Shown piece by piece: positions 11,042 to 23,395 of a stretch of DNA of 64,000 bases. The notes beneath the pieces are model-generated. The model worked only from the letters and a program-made list of their open reading frames with translations, had not been told where the DNA came from and did no database searches. Every line of letters starts with the position of its first letter. Within the stretch, counting starts at the first letter, position 1. The translations under genes and the position numbers were made by a program. The stretch is from Turritopsis dohrnii (Eukaryota > Cnidaria > Hydrozoa > Anthoathecata > Oceaniidae): the NCBI GenBank assembly GCA_027922465.2, contig BQMF02000205.1:434001-498000 (forward strand), read 5' to 3'.

Positions 11042-12531
11042 AAAGGATTTCTGCCAAAATCTGCTGAAATATGAAAGAAAAAGCATATGACATATTTGAA
11101 AAAGGTTATATGATTTCCAAAATAAAAAATCACATTTCTAATGTATATAATCCCTAGGACATTGTCAAAAGATAAGTGACACTATGTGAGACTTATAATA
11201 TATATACTGCCAATAAACTGGATTACATCTGAATGACATTAAATATTCTTTATTTTGTTGATAAGAAATAATATCAAGGATATATTGATCCTTTCAGATA
11301 TCACAATGTATATGCACGTAACTCATAAACTCTAAAAGTTCTGAATTTCTGAATTTGATACTTGGTGTCAATCTTCCTAGCAGACTTCCTAAATTACAAG
11401 CACAAAAATGCATGCAGATTTTGGTCATGCAAAATACATCCACATAGACCAAAACCAACATTATAACTGTTGTAGTTTTGTTTTGATTTGCAATATGGAA
11501 AGCACTTACAAACATTCTTGATCTGAGTTATCATTCGTGACCTGTTTATAAAAATTCTTGAAGAAATTCAAAAAAAGGTTGAATGATTTTTACGACATAA
11601 CATTGCATCTCTGATTTCATATGCACCCAAGGGCATTGCGAAAATATAGTTGACACTATGCGAAACTTTATTGTATACGTATATACACCACTGATAAACT
11701 TAACTACATCTGAATGACATAAAACATCCTTTATTTTGGGGGTACGAAATAATATTAAGTTTATATTGATTTTTTCGGATATAGTGATTACGTATGTAAA
11801 TCATGTTCTTTAAGCATTTGACATGTACCGTCAATCTTCTTAATTACAAATGGAATTATCAATATTTCAAACACAAAAAGTAAACAATAATTTTGATCAT
11901 TAACAGTTATATATATACTTATATATATATATGTTCTAAAGCACACACATAACATAATTATATATATAACTGAAAGGAAAGTTTTGTATTGCTACATAAT
12001 GTATCTTTTGACTTTACAGACAGTTGTTTTACAGATGTTTTAATTTGCTATTGTGATTAGTCACTCGTAATAAGGGACATTGACAGTATAACTTAAAAAC
12101 TGATCAAACAATAAAACAAGTGGTGCAGGGTAGACACAAATTTTCTATGTTGGAGCTGAAGAGGAAACTAAGCTGAGCCAAAGTATCCAGAGCTTAAAAG
12201 CGTAACAGCTCATATACAAAACAAACGAAGATGTTTTGAATTTAGACAGGCTTAAAGAATCTCAAAACATTTCTCTCTAAAAACAAACAAATAGCTACCT
12301 TTTTGACTCTTCTGTTTACAAAACGTTGAAAACTTCTTTTTAATTAGAAAAGAATGATCACAGTTCAAGATAATTATAAGTTTCTTCTATGGAAAATCTT
12401 TTTTTATCTTCAGATACCCATATCTATCATTTTCAAGAAACTTTAGAAAATTTAAAATGGTTTCTACCCTCACATGTGTGGTAAGCATAAGTTTCATGTA
12501 AGCGCACACACGAAATTTCAAAAAACCGCTA

Positions 12532-12612
12532 GGTTTGGACAGCAGAAAAAAAAAGGAAAAAAAAGAAAAACAAAGCCGGTTTTAAAGTATTTCTTGCTTT
12601 CGCAGAAATCCA
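12532..12612 (+). repeat. GGTTTGGACAG / A-tract / hairpin module
   Basis: GGTTTGGACAG, then an A-rich tract, then CGGTTTTAAAGTATTTCTTG and a hairpin with stem ATTTCT/AGAAAT around a TGCTTTCGC-like loop. Compared with the copies at 24.9 kb the stem carries a paired C:G to T:A change. Confidence 0.6.
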
Positions 12613-12799
12613 AAAAGAAAAATATATATGGTGTGGTGTCCGCCCACACAAAATGTAGTCGAACAGCAAGAGCCCTTGATGAACAATTGTTGAAGATCAA
12701 AGATCACATTTCAACCTTAGAGTTGAAACATAAGACAAAAAGGACTTTATAGGATTGTATTTTTTTATTCCCGAAAAGTAAAAGTGAAAATTTCAAATA

Positions 12800-12875
12800 A
12801 GCTCCCCCTTTTAAAAGGTGGGCGCTGATACAAGGGGCGCTTAGTATGTTGGGCGCTTAGTCGGATAATTACGGT
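12800..12875. repeat. GGGCGCTTA-rich repeat fragment
   Basis: Repeated GGGCGCT words ending in AATTACGGTATA. It resembles the GCGGCGCT-rich stretch at 18280 and the TACGGTATTT ends at 16117, a repeat type with TACGGTA termini. Confidence 0.45.
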
Positions 12876-13155
12876 ATACATATATGAACATATGGTATGA
12901 ACATTCTAATGTATGAGAATATGTGATTTTCCTCAACTATTCTGAAATATATGAAATTTAGCACCGGGAAAGTTTTGAAGCTTGAACTTAAAAAATGGAC
13001 GGAGAAAACTAATATCTAATATCTGTGGAGATAAGCAAAATCATAATTATGATGATTTTGATCAAGTCCAATAATATTGACTAAAAGGTTTATCTGGCAA
13101 TTGCTCTGATGTAAACAGTACCTTATAAAAATAAAACATGAAATTTATAACTGTT

Positions 13156-13489
13156 CACTGCAAAAAATAGAAAAATTTCGGGTAGTTTTCCGCTAGGGAA
13201 ATGTATGAATACAAAAATTTCCCAATAGTTTTATAAGAGTTTCCATGAAGTGTGAGCAAGAAACGACCTCAAAATTTCCAATATACGTATGGTTTCCCAA
13301 AAAAGAAATGTCAACATTTCCCATTAGTATATTTTTGGGAAACGGAAATGTCCGTATCCAAAAAGTTTCCTCACCTGGAAATTCATAGGAAAATTTTAAG
13401 TTTCCTCAGACGAAACTATAGTGAAATTGTCCGTTTCAATGCAGTTTCCGGCTGAGAAACTAAAAGGAAATTCACAAGATTTTGCAGTG
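13156..13489. mobile_element. Inverted-repeat element with CACTGCAAAA ends, packed with TTTCC/GGAAA words
   Basis: Left end CACTGCAAAAAAT, right end ATTTTGCAGTG. It is flanked by GTT on both sides (13153-13155 and 13490-13492), a possible three-base target duplication. The 334-base body holds about twenty TTTCC or GGAAA words in both orientations and no coding frame. A non-autonomous DNA transposon is likely; the superfamily is unknown to me. Confidence 0.6.
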
Positions 13490-13828
13490 GTTACCTGATA
13501 TAATGATCACTTGTACACCTTAAAGTGCATTAATTTGTGTGAAAACAAATTGTGATTAAATTTGGAAAATGAAACATAAACCCAAACCCAATAACATCTA
13601 GCAAATAACACACAGAGTGTAGTCCTTAAAGCTACAGAATATTTATATTGCATAACAGTTGCAAAATTAAATCCAATTCCATAAACATCTCAGATTCACA
13701 AATAAATCCAAACAGAATACATGGCAAATAAAAATTAATCTAGTCAGAAATCTTTCACTTGGCTTATTTGACAACAAGAAATTCAAAGATCCGTCTATCA
13801 TCCATTCTTACTGTTTATTTTTCAAGCA

Positions 13829-14379
13829 TCCATAATAAGATAGCGAGTGTGTGTCACACTTTTATTTTAGAGAGTGATAAATTTTGTTGAATTTTAAGGT
13901 CAAAATCTTCTTAATCGTGGTCATATTTTTCGTTAGGCCATGCGTTTTTTTACGATTATTATATAGTAGCAAGTGCCGTGACGTCAGTTTTTTAATCTAT
14001 CACGGGGAATCATTGCATTGCATCCCTAATCGAACGCGACGTTTTTGGGGAAATATCTCGAGAACCAATAGGGAAAACTGACGTTTTTTAGGGTCCGCGA
14101 TACGGGTGATGGGGTGACACAAAATTTGGGCCTAAATTTAATTTGGTATTGCGGCTATGACGTCATCAAAATCTTTAACCGACGATATCTCTGTAACGGT
14201 TGGTCGTAGTGAAACGATCCCATACACTTTTTTGATCAGTTTTTCGAGCTCTACAACATAAATACACTTTTGTGATTCTATGATCTATTTTTTCGTCACG
14301 GGGTATTACACGGGAATGGTGGATTTGATCTATTGTTTTCGCAGTTAAGTTCGGTAAAAATTTTTACCCGGGTTACTAG
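13829..14379 (+). mobile_element. Non-autonomous Helitron, complete copy
   Basis: It starts TCCATAATAAG, ends CTAG, and sits between a 5' A (13828) and a 3' T (14380), the expected A^T target without duplication. The palindrome GGTAAAAATTTTTACC ends 11 bases before the terminus, the standard Helitron 3' hairpin. The body (551 bases) has CACGGGGAATCATTGCATTG and other segments shared in inverse orientation with the copies at 46605-47740. It encodes no helicase, so it depends on another element. Confidence 0.85.
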
Positions 14380-15675
14380 TCTTCTCATATTAACAAATTT
14401 TGATATCAATTTTGATACGGAGACAAGCATATTCTGTGTTTGTCAAAACAATTCTTCGAAAATGCAAAAGATTTATATTATTTAAAACTTATAACGAGTC
14501 TACAAGCAGTCTCAGACCTACTGTAATCCATTTACAAAATGATATTCTTTAAGGGGATGTTTATTGTGACTTTTGCGATTTTTGGGCCAAATTCGCAAAA
14601 ATAAATCCAAGTAAAAACATCAAGACACGAAAGATTCGCAAAAAAAATCAACGCTAAATTTTATTTTTTCTTCCTTTCTTTGTTCAACGTAGAACGCCAC
14701 GGAAAATCAGAACAACATGTTGAAAAATGTTTCAAAGAAGTTACATCAGAGGCAACCAACTTGATAACTCGACAGCGTTCTGAAGCTTACACACAAAAGA
14801 TAAAAACAGATAATAGTTCATTGGGAATGAATGGATAGTCAGTAGAGGACTAAGTTTTGGCAGGCAAAAACTTGAATCTATATTCATAAAATGCATTGCA
14901 TTGCACTTTGTTCACATTTGCAAAAAACAAAATTAATATAATACTTTTTCCTTGAGAAGCTCTTACTCGGAAAAATTAATCCACGCAAAACACTTTCAAA
15001 CCTTGACTCGCAAAAATTAATCCATCAAAAACAAAAATCCCCTTGAGGTACTTATTCAGGTTCTTGCATTTTTCAAATGGTAAAAAATACCCATACATAA
15101 TCAAATAAACAAAATACCAATCCACTTCATTACAAACAATGCATGCATTCAGATTTCTAAGAACTGACTTAGTCATTTCTCTGAAAAAAATAAAATCACC
15201 AGACACTCTCTTCTTGACCATCAAGCTTATAGATTCCTAATGATCAATTTAAGCACTGCTTTACTTGTTTTGCTTATAAGCAGTATCATCCATAATTCAT
15301 CTACCACACGGAATTCATGGCTAATTTAATTTCAGTTCAATTATGAGAAAGTCTGTTGCATGTTTGTGAAACTCCACTCTATTTCCAAGACCACTGTCAA
15401 GGCTATCTTACTTGTTAACATTAGAATTTTTACCTGAGGAATTTTTGAGATACATGGACAGCTAGCTACTTCCTCTGCTCTGTTCACTTATGATCACCTT
15501 TTATAAGTGTGAATATATCATTCGCTTATATATCATTGGTGCTTCTGCCCTAAACATCTTTTCCATATGGCAGAATTTTCCGCTGGGAATGAATTTTCCG
15601 CTCGAACTCTTCAGCACGTTGAAAAATGACCTGTTTCCATCAAATTGGCGCATTTTTACGTAAACAAACGATAAA
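14380..15675. other. Intergenic with degraded TTCGCAAAAATTAATCC-type repeats
   Basis: Words of the type TCGCAAAAATTAATCCA recur at about 14590, 14970 and 15010, with complements near 52170-52240 and 34600. They look like fragments of one old small repeat family. No gene was seen. Confidence 0.4.
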
Positions 15676-15955
15676 GATGGCCTCTGTGAATCATAGTCAT
15701 TTTATAAGGATGAAATTATTGGTTTTAATAATTTTACGTCGACAATTACGAAAAAGAAAGCGCTACAAAAGTAGATTTTGGGTTCGCTCCTTTTTTGCAT
15801 CACGCCCCACTAAAGGCCTATTCGTTACTCTCGTCAAGGAACTTTATTTATTTGATGGCGAGTATTTTGTTCACAGTTTTCGAATGAATCCCAGTATATT
15901 TGAAAGTGTCAAAATGGTGGCTCCTTATATCACGAAACCGTCATCCTTCCATGGT
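15676..15955 (+). pseudogene. PIF/Harbinger transposase N-terminal fragment
   Basis: A frame starts at ATG 15676. After a basic segment (RRQLRKRKRYK) it reads SRFWVRSFFASRP, then a segment like the family's FHxLVxEL, then SFRMNPSIFESVKMVAPYITK. This is the N-terminal helix-turn-helix part of HARBI1-like transposases. The match stops at 15955, exactly where a CCCAGTAAACAC terminus begins, so another element inserted here or replaced the rest. The catalytic DDE half was not found on the other side. A MADF gene of the same transposon class lies at 17360. Confidence 0.65.
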
Positions 15956-16107
15956 CCCAGTAAACACAAGACGTCTTTAAGACGTCTCAAACTGGTACGG
16001 ACGTCTTTAAGGCGACTGAAGACGTCTTTGACAGGTCTTTCAAAAAACGTCTCTTACAAAACGTCTTAAAGACGTCCTGAAGAGGTCTTCTAAAAAACGT
16101 CTTTCAC
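15956..16107. mobile_element. Transposon terminus CCCAGTAAACAC with GACGTC palindromes
   Basis: It begins abruptly after a transposase frame with CCCAGTAAACACAAGACGTC. About 110 bases follow with repeated ACGTCTT and AAGACGTC words in both orientations. The layout (CCCAG start, then a repeated palindrome) matches the termini at 49902 and 58733, where the palindrome is AACGTT. A similar right end lies at 38700-38793. Confidence 0.6.
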
Positions 16108-16116
16108 AATACAGTA

Positions 16117-16420
16117 TACGGTATTTTCTCGAATGAAGTTAATTGTGAGCATGCGCGCAATTTTCAGCAAAACGTGGTTGAATTCAATATGTCGGGGAGG
16201 GAAGACTCAGTTTAGCTGAATTATAACGTTATTCTTTTCTTAAAGTCAGGAAAAATATTCTCTTTAAAGATAAAAATTACACGAAACAATTGGTATAACC
16301 TTTCAATAAATCAAATTTATGTGGTTCATGTGTAATTTTGTTGCAATAACGTCGTTTTTGCAGCGTTGACATTAGTACCAACGTTTCACCGTACTTTTCA
16401 GAGGCTTAAGAAATACGGTA
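16117..16420. mobile_element. Small element with TACGGTATTT ends
   Basis: The left end TACGGTATTTTCTCGAAT and right end AAGAAATACGGTA are inverted. The 300-base body has no coding capacity. Similar ends occur near 12870 and 18280. Boundaries are approximate. Confidence 0.45.
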
Positions 16421-16659
16421 ATTTTGTCTATTTATTGGTTTTTCGCATCAATAACTAAGATATATTTCGAAAGAACATAGATTTTTGTGTTTGTTTCCGT
16501 ATTATTTTTTTAATTTTTGATTTCAGGTACGCTTTGAACCTCCTTAAAATATTTCAGTTAGCTCACTGAATAAACTAATCATGTTTTATATAGATGAAAA
16601 TAGGCACATCTTTTCACACTTCTAATTTTATTTTAAGTGATTTTTTGCTTATTTTCTTT

Positions 16660-16935
16660 GCCATTGGGTGTACACGAAGATAGTGCTCCTTCAACATGCT
16701 GTGAACCTTGCTTTCCCATCTGGAATGTGCCAAAAAAGTCTCTTTAGGTTGTTGATGATGTAAGGCCAGTGTATCATTTCAGAACTGCGAACCGTCTCAG
16801 TTTTCACATCGACTTTTCGACTGCTGACACACTACCCAACATTATATAGGGCAGTTTTTCGAAACCACTCCGCCACCTTGTTCACCATAAATGCCTAATC
16901 CTACTCGGCAGTTGTTGATGAAGTCTTTTACATGA
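16660..16935 (-). pseudogene. C-terminal remnant of a DNA-transposon protein
   Basis: Reading leftwards, the minus strand encodes EDHVKDFINNCRVGLG and IYGEQGG, then after frame changes HSRWESKVHSMLKEHYLRVHP. I recall this ordered pattern (an HxxxF segment, GxGxxGEQGG, then a basic MLKEH segment) from the C-termini of large transposon proteins in cnidarians, but I cannot name the superfamily with certainty. At least two frameshifts and a stop make it inactive. It lies just inside the CCCAGTAAACAC terminus and may be a relic of that element's transposase. Confidence 0.35.
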
Positions 16936-17013
16936 TCTTCACAAATAATAAATTGAAGAATTGGCAATAAGTTTGTCCATGTTGTAGAGTGTTGAATATA
17001 AATTTAAACAACA

Positions 17014-17226
17014 TCGACTGACCAACATGTTGGCCAACAATGTTGGCTGGTTAGTGTTAGGCGCCAACATGCCCAAGAAGAAAAGAAATCTCAAAAAATG
17101 TTGGCCAACATTTATTAAATATTTAATAAATGTTGGCCAACATTTCCGCCAAACTTTGCACATTGGTAGCATGTTTGTCGGTTTGCGCTGGGTAACCAAC
17201 ATGTTGGCCAACATTTCGACCAACAT
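17014..17226. repeat. TGTTGGCCAACA palindrome cluster with a CCCAGCGC-type end
   Basis: At least five TGTTGGCCAACA-like palindromes surround a larger palindrome centred on ATTAAATATTTAAT near 17120. The complement of GTTTGCGCTGGG (ending about 17192) reads CCCAGCGCAAAC, again a CCCAG start beside a repeated palindrome. This looks like a third member of the CCCAG-terminus family. Only one clear end is visible. Confidence 0.5.
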
Positions 17227-17359
17227 TTTAGCTTTCGAATGTTTTAATTCGAATTTTTTAAAATTCGAACTCCAAATCGAATGTTCTTAATTGATTCGAA
17301 TATTTATATATATTTTACATTTGGCGGGCATGTCCTTATAGCACTCTATTCATTTCAAA

Positions 17360-18163
17360 ATGGCTGACAACAAGAAAGTGAGTAGTACCAAAAAGTCTGC
17401 TGCAGCAGCTGCAAACAAAAAACGCACTTAGAATGATGATGAAGTCGAAACACTTATAGACATGTATGGGACAAGATCATGCCTTTGGGACGTGGCTGAT
17501 TCCACTTATTCCAAGAAAGACGTAAAAGAACAAGCGTTAGCTGAGATAAAAGAAGAGATGGGAATTGAAATACCCTTCATAAAATCCAAGTGGATTTCCT
17601 TACGTGTACAACACGGGAGAAAGCTTACCAAGGAATCCAAGACCAAAAGTGGACAAGGCACCGACCAGCTCTACGAGAGCTCGTGGATTTTCATGGATAA
17701 AATGCGATTTATTGAACACGTAAAGAAAACAGCGAAAAGCACGTCAACTATAAGGATTGCAAAGCGCCTTTGAAACAATCGAAGACGAGGAGGATGAAAG
17801 TGAAAAAGAGGAGGAGACTCCTGTAAAACAATCAGCCAAAGAGGCTCCAGTAAACAACAACAAACGTAAACGTACCCCTAATTCAGCTGAACAAAAACAA
17901 AAGCTGACTTCAAACGTATTGATGTATTGGATCGTCCGAAGAACCCTACAAAAGAGAAAGAGCCTGAAGAACCATTCGCTTTATATGTCTCTGATCAGCT
18001 AAAAACATTAGATAAACACCGCCGGTTGCTTGCAGAAAAACAAATCAATGACATATTATTTGAGATGCGCTTTGAGGAGACCAACCTACACATTTCAATC
18101 CTAGCGTTCAAAATCAAAGATTTGCTGCTCCACCTATGCACCTTATACTGCTATGTTAAATAA
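17360..18163 (+). pseudogene. MADF-BESS-like protein (Harbinger accessory type), broken
   Basis: From ATG 17360 a basic N-terminus leads to a TAG at 17429 where a Trp would be expected (KKRT-stop-NDDEV). Then comes the MADF domain: ETLIDMYGTRSCLWDV and later KWISLRVQHGRKL. The frame changes near 17765 to an acidic stretch (DEEDESEKEEE) and near 17925 to EPFALYVSDQLKTLD with QINDILFEMRF, a BESS-like C-terminal helix pair. MADF proteins bind DNA and in PIF/Harbinger elements work with the transposase. One stop and two frameshifts show it is dead. It may be the partner of the transposase fragment at 15676. Confidence 0.65.
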
Positions 18164-18279
18164 TGATTTTTGATTATTGGTTAAGCTGTTTTATTTAATA
18201 AACATAGTACTTACTCATATAATATAGTGTTAAAATGCAATAAATCCGCCTTGCTTTTCTTGTTTAGTTTTTGTCTACC

Positions 18280-18380
18280 GTATTTCCTCAAATAAGCGCC
18301 GCGGCGCTCTTTAAATTTTCGAGATTTTAGGTGCGGCGCTCTTTAGAGGGCGGCGCTTATCAGAGGGCGGCGCTCTTTTC
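18280..18380. repeat. GCGGCGCT-rich short repeat
   Basis: It starts ACCGTATTTCCTCAAATAAG and continues with five GGCGGCGCT or GCGGCGCTC words, strikingly GC-rich in an AT-rich setting. It resembles small repeats with TACCGTATTT ends found in many marine invertebrates (recollection). Confidence 0.5.
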
Positions 18381-19693
18381 AAATTATTGATTCCAACTTT
18401 ATAAAGGCCTGAGAAATCAAGGGTTTCCTTGACTCATGAAATTGAAAACTATACTTTTGATTTTAAGACATATTTTCTTCTTATTAAAAGAATACTTATA
18501 ATATTTTTACTACGAATATATATACCTTTTCCCTTTTAACAACGATAACAATTAAACTTTGTTGTCTCATATAAAACTTCAGTCTTGCTTCAATTTAGAG
18601 ATTTTTTAAAAAAGATTTTAATTCAAAGTTGTATTCCCTAAAGAATCTTCAAGAAGTAATTAAGTAATAAAAAGTTTGTCGCGTCAAGAAAAGTCTGTGC
18701 TTAAGAAGTAATAACTTCGAATTCATTTAATTACATTCCCGAGAGCATCATAAAAGTTAAGAGACTTTGAAAAATTTTGCCGGAGATCAAGCTTAAAAAG
18801 GAACACCGTCAGTTTAAAAATCCATTAGAGAACACTCTTCCGTGGACGTTTCAAAATACTCCTTTTAAAACTATACAGTATGAAAATCTTTATGTTGTTT
18901 GTACCTGAACTCCATAATAAAATCTTTTACTTGGCCTTGCGAAATAATAAAAATATCTGTGTTTCCATTTTATCGTCAGCTCGATAGTATACAAATTTTA
19001 GAATCATACAATATTTTAAATTCGACTAGTCAATTAAAAAAGTGGTCATCTATTGATTAATAAAATGGGTATAACCTGATGAGGAAGATGAGCTGTGCTT
19101 CAAGATTCCAGAGCTTTATAAAAACAGGATAGCTTACCTAGGAACATGAAATACAAAATTGTATTATATTTAGAAAAAGACTAATAGAAACCTTACGCAT
19201 TAAATCGATATAAACATACCCTATTGGTAGTCGTTCATATCTGTTTTGAAGCATCAAGAACTGCTTATTTATCAAGAATGACTACTAAGAATATTAGTTT
19301 CACGTAGATTATCAGTTTGGATCATAAATGTTCTTGATTCTTTTAAGTTTTACAGCTGTACTACAACCTCTTCTATATCCATATATTCAATAAAGAAACT
19401 TTCACAGATCTACGCATGCTTCTTCGCTTCCATTTTTAAAACAACTACGGAAAACTTAAGAACGTTGCATAAGACTCACATGAAACAACATTTCTAAGTG
19501 GCATCTGCGATTTAGCCATATGTTAGTTATTCCTTTCACTAGAGCTTATATTTTACACTTTTAGAGTCTTTTCAAGCAAAGTACTTGTATACAATGACTA
19601 TAGTGTGAATTTAGACTGTTAAATCATAAAAAGAATGTAAGTTGGTAACATTAATGATTTGAGTGGCTATTTCCCATCGACAAAAATTGGTCT

Positions 19694-19742
19694 AGGTTTG
19701 GACAGTGAAAAAAAAAACAAAAACAAGATGCCCTACCGGGCA
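19694..19742 (+). repeat. AGGTTTGGACAG / A-tract / TGCCC hairpin module
   Basis: AGGTTTGGACAGTG, an A-tract, ACAAGA, and hairpin TGCCC-TACC-GGGCA at 19729-19742, followed by GAAGTATTCCTGCAGATGA. Confidence 0.7.
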
Positions 19743-19790
19743 GAAGTATTCCTGCAGATGACTGGAAGACTTTCTGGAGGCTTTTCAGAA

Positions 19791-19935
19791 AGAAATGAAT
19801 GTTAGTTCACGCTTTAAAACGATATGCATAATGCAGAATGATGTTTGCAGTATTTTACATTTCAGAAATGAATGTTAGTTCACGCTTTAAAACGATATGC
19901 ATAATGCAGAATGATGTTTGCAGTATTTTACATTT
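19791..19935 (+). repeat. Local 73-base direct duplication
   Basis: Two adjacent near-identical copies of a segment beginning GAAATGAATGTTAGTTCACG and ending GCAGTATTTTACATTT. Only the first close unit has it doubled. Confidence 0.85.
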
Positions 19936-21753
19936 TACCTTTTACTTACGATAAGTATATCATTTGATATTCTTAGTATTTCAATTTTTACGACGAATAT
20001 CAACTGATATTTGAAGTAGATCAAACCAAATTCGATATTGATGAAAACAAAGTAGATATTATGGAAATGTTCTCGATGAACCAAAAGACATTTTACAAAA
20101 TGGGCCATTAATGCAACAGCTCTGTTGGCGCCATGAAATTAACTTGCAAAGTCAAAACGAACCGTACCTCGTGACGAGAGGAAAAGTGGATGATTAAATT
20201 CTCATATTATAAATCATTTCTTTTAACAACTTTATTATGGCATTTTTTCTGTTTATACGTATTTTACCAAACAGAAAAACAAAGAGTTAGTGGAAGGCCT
20301 CTACGCACGCAAAAACGACTAGCTGCTAATTAATTATCAATATCATTATGACTAGAGAGCATGCAGTTAGGAACTAACTGAATATGAATGATTATAACAT
20401 TCCTTCTCTGTCGAAAATTTAAAATAAAAGTTATCTTGTGTGAGCAATGCTTTGATTTGGACCAGCATGCATTGAAAACATTAAATATTTTAATAAACGA
20501 GACAATGTTAATCGTAACGATAACATATTCGTCTGCCGAGAATTTCGAAATAACTGATATACTGAGTATATCACTTGATAAACCTAGTATATCAAACTTT
20601 ACTAACCTTACCTTTTAACAACGATAACAATTAAACTTTGTTGTCTCATATAAAACTTCAGTCTTGCTTCAATTTAGATATTTTTTAAGAAAGATTTTAA
20701 TTCAAAGTTGTATTCCCTAAAGAATCTTCAAGAAGTAATTAAGTAATAAAAAGGTTGTCGCGTCAAGAAAAGTCTGTGCTTAAGAAGTAATAACTTTGAA
20801 TTCATTTAATTACATTCCCGAGAGCATCATAAAAGTTAAGAGACTTTGAAAAATTTTGCCGGAGATCAAGCTTAAAAAGGAACACCGTCAGTTTAAAAAT
20901 CCATTAGAGAACACTCTTCCGTGGGCGTTTCAAAATACTCCTTTTAAAACTATACAGTATGAAAATCTTTATGTTGTTTGTACCTGAACTTCATAATAAA
21001 AACTTTTACTTGGCCATGCGAAATAATAAAATTATCTGTGTTTCCTATTTATGTACAGCTTGATAGTATACAAATTTTAGAATCATGCAATATTTTAAAT
21101 TCGACTAGTCAATTAAAAAAGTGGTCATCAAATGATAAATAAAATAGGTAGAAGTTGATGTGCTTCATGATTCCAGAGCTTTAAAAAAACAGAGTAGCTT
21201 ATCTAGGAACATGAATTAAAAAATTGTATTATATTTAGAAAGACTAATAGAAACCTTACGCATTAAATCGATATAAACATACCCTATTGGTAGTCGTTCA
21301 TATCTGTTTTGAAGCATCAAGAACTGCTTATTTATCAAGAATGACTACTAAGAATATTAGTTCCACGTAGATTATCAGTTTGGATCATAAATGTTCTTGA
21401 TTCTTTTAAGTTTGACGGCCGCATAACCTCTTCTATATCCATATATTCAACCAAGAAATTTTTTCAGATCTACGCGTGCTTCTTCGCTTCCATTTTTAAA
21501 ACAACTACGGAAAACGTAAGAACGTTGCCTAAGACTCACGTGAAACAACATTTCTACCTGGCATCTGCGATTTAGCCATATGTCAACTTTTCCTTTCAGT
21601 AGAGCTTATATTATACACCTTTAGAGTCTTTTCAAGCAAAGTACTTGTATACAATGAATATAGTGTGAGTTTAGACTGTTAAATCATAAAAAGAATGTAA
21701 GTTGGGAACATTAATGATTTGAGTGGCTATTTCCCATCGACAAAAATTGGTCT

Positions 21754-21801
21754 AGGTTTGGACAGTGAAAAAAAAAAACAAACAAGATGCCCTACCGGGC
21801 A
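21754..21801 (+). repeat. AGGTTTGGACAG / A-tract / TGCCC hairpin module
   Basis: Same module as at 19694; hairpin TGCCC-TACC-GGGCA at 21788-21801. Confidence 0.7.
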
Positions 21802-23344
21802 GAAGTATTCCTGCGGATGACTGTAAGACTTTCTGGAGCCTTTTCAGAAAGAAATGAGTGTTAGTTCACGCTTTAAAACCATATGCATAATGCGGAATGA
21901 TGTTTGCAGTATTTTACATTTTACCTTTTAGCTACGATAACTATTAAACTTTGTTGTTTCATATAAAACTTTAGTCTTGCATCAATTTAGAGATTTTTTT
22001 AAAAAAATTTCCATTCGAAGTTGCACTCCCTAAAGCATCTTCAAGAAGCAATTAACTAATTAAAAGATTATCGCGTTAAGAATAATCTGTGCTTTAAAAG
22101 GTGAATGTTTGTTCACGGTTTAAAACAATATGCATAATGTGGTATGATGTTCTTTGTGTTTTACAGTTTATCTTGTAGCTGTGAAAGAAGTAATATTTGT
22201 TATTTCATATAAACTGCACTGTTTTGCATCATTTAGAGATTTTTTCAAAAACTTTTTTATTCATAGTTATATTCCCTAAAGCATCTTCAAAAAGTAATTA
22301 AGTAATGAAAACTTTGTCACAATAAGTTTTGAATGGAAAATCTGTGGCGTAAATAGTAATAACTTCGAATTCATTTAATTACATTCCCGAGAGCATCATA
22401 AAATTTAAGAGACTTTGAAAAATTTTGCCGGAGATCAAGCTTAAAAAGGAACACCGTCAGTTTAAAAATCCATTAGAGAACACTCTTCCGTGGACGTTTC
22501 AAAATACTCCTTTTAAAACTATACAGTATGAAAATCTTTATGTTGTTTGTACCTGAACTTCATAATAAAAACTTTTATTTGGCCTTGCGAAATAATAAAA
22601 ATATCTGTGTTTCCTTTTTATCGTCAGCTTGATAGTATACAAATTTTAGAATCATACAATATTTTAAATTCGACTAGTCAATAAAAAAAGTGGTCATCTA
22701 TTGATTAATAAAATGGGTATAAGCTGATGAGGAAGATAAGCTGTGCTTCAAGATTCCAGAGCTTTATAAAAACAGGATAGCTTACCTAGGAACATGGAAT
22801 AGAAAATTGTATTATATTTAGAAAAAGACTAGTAGAAACCTTACGCATTTTTTTAAATCGATGTAAGCATACCCTTTTTGTAGTCGTTCATATCTGATTT
22901 GAAGCATCAAAAACTGCTTATTTATCACGAATAACTACTAAGAGTATTAGTTTCACGTAGATTATCAGTTTGGATCATAAATGTTCTTGATTCTTTTAAG
23001 TTTGACAGCCGTATAACCTCTTCTATATCCATATATTCAACCAAGAAATTTTCTCAGATCTACGCGTGCTTCTTCGCTTCCATTTTTAAAACAACTACGG
23101 AAAACGTAAGAACGTTGCATAAGACTCACATGAAACAACATTTCTACCTTGGCATCTGCGATTTAGCCATATGTTAATTATTCCTTTCACTAGAGCTTAT
23201 ATTTTACACTTTTAGAGTCTTTTCAAGCAAAGTACTTGTATACAATGAATATAGTGTGAGTTTAGACTGTTAAATCATAAAAAGAATGTAAGTTGGGAAC
23301 ATTAATGATTTGAGTGGCTATTTCCCATCGACAAAAATTGGTCT

Positions 23345-23395
23345 AGGTTTGGACAGTGAAAAAAAAAAAAACAAAACAAGATGCCCTACCGGGCA
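23345..23395 (+). repeat. AGGTTTGGACAG / A-tract / TGCCC hairpin module
   Basis: Same module as at 19694; hairpin at 23382-23395. Confidence 0.7.
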
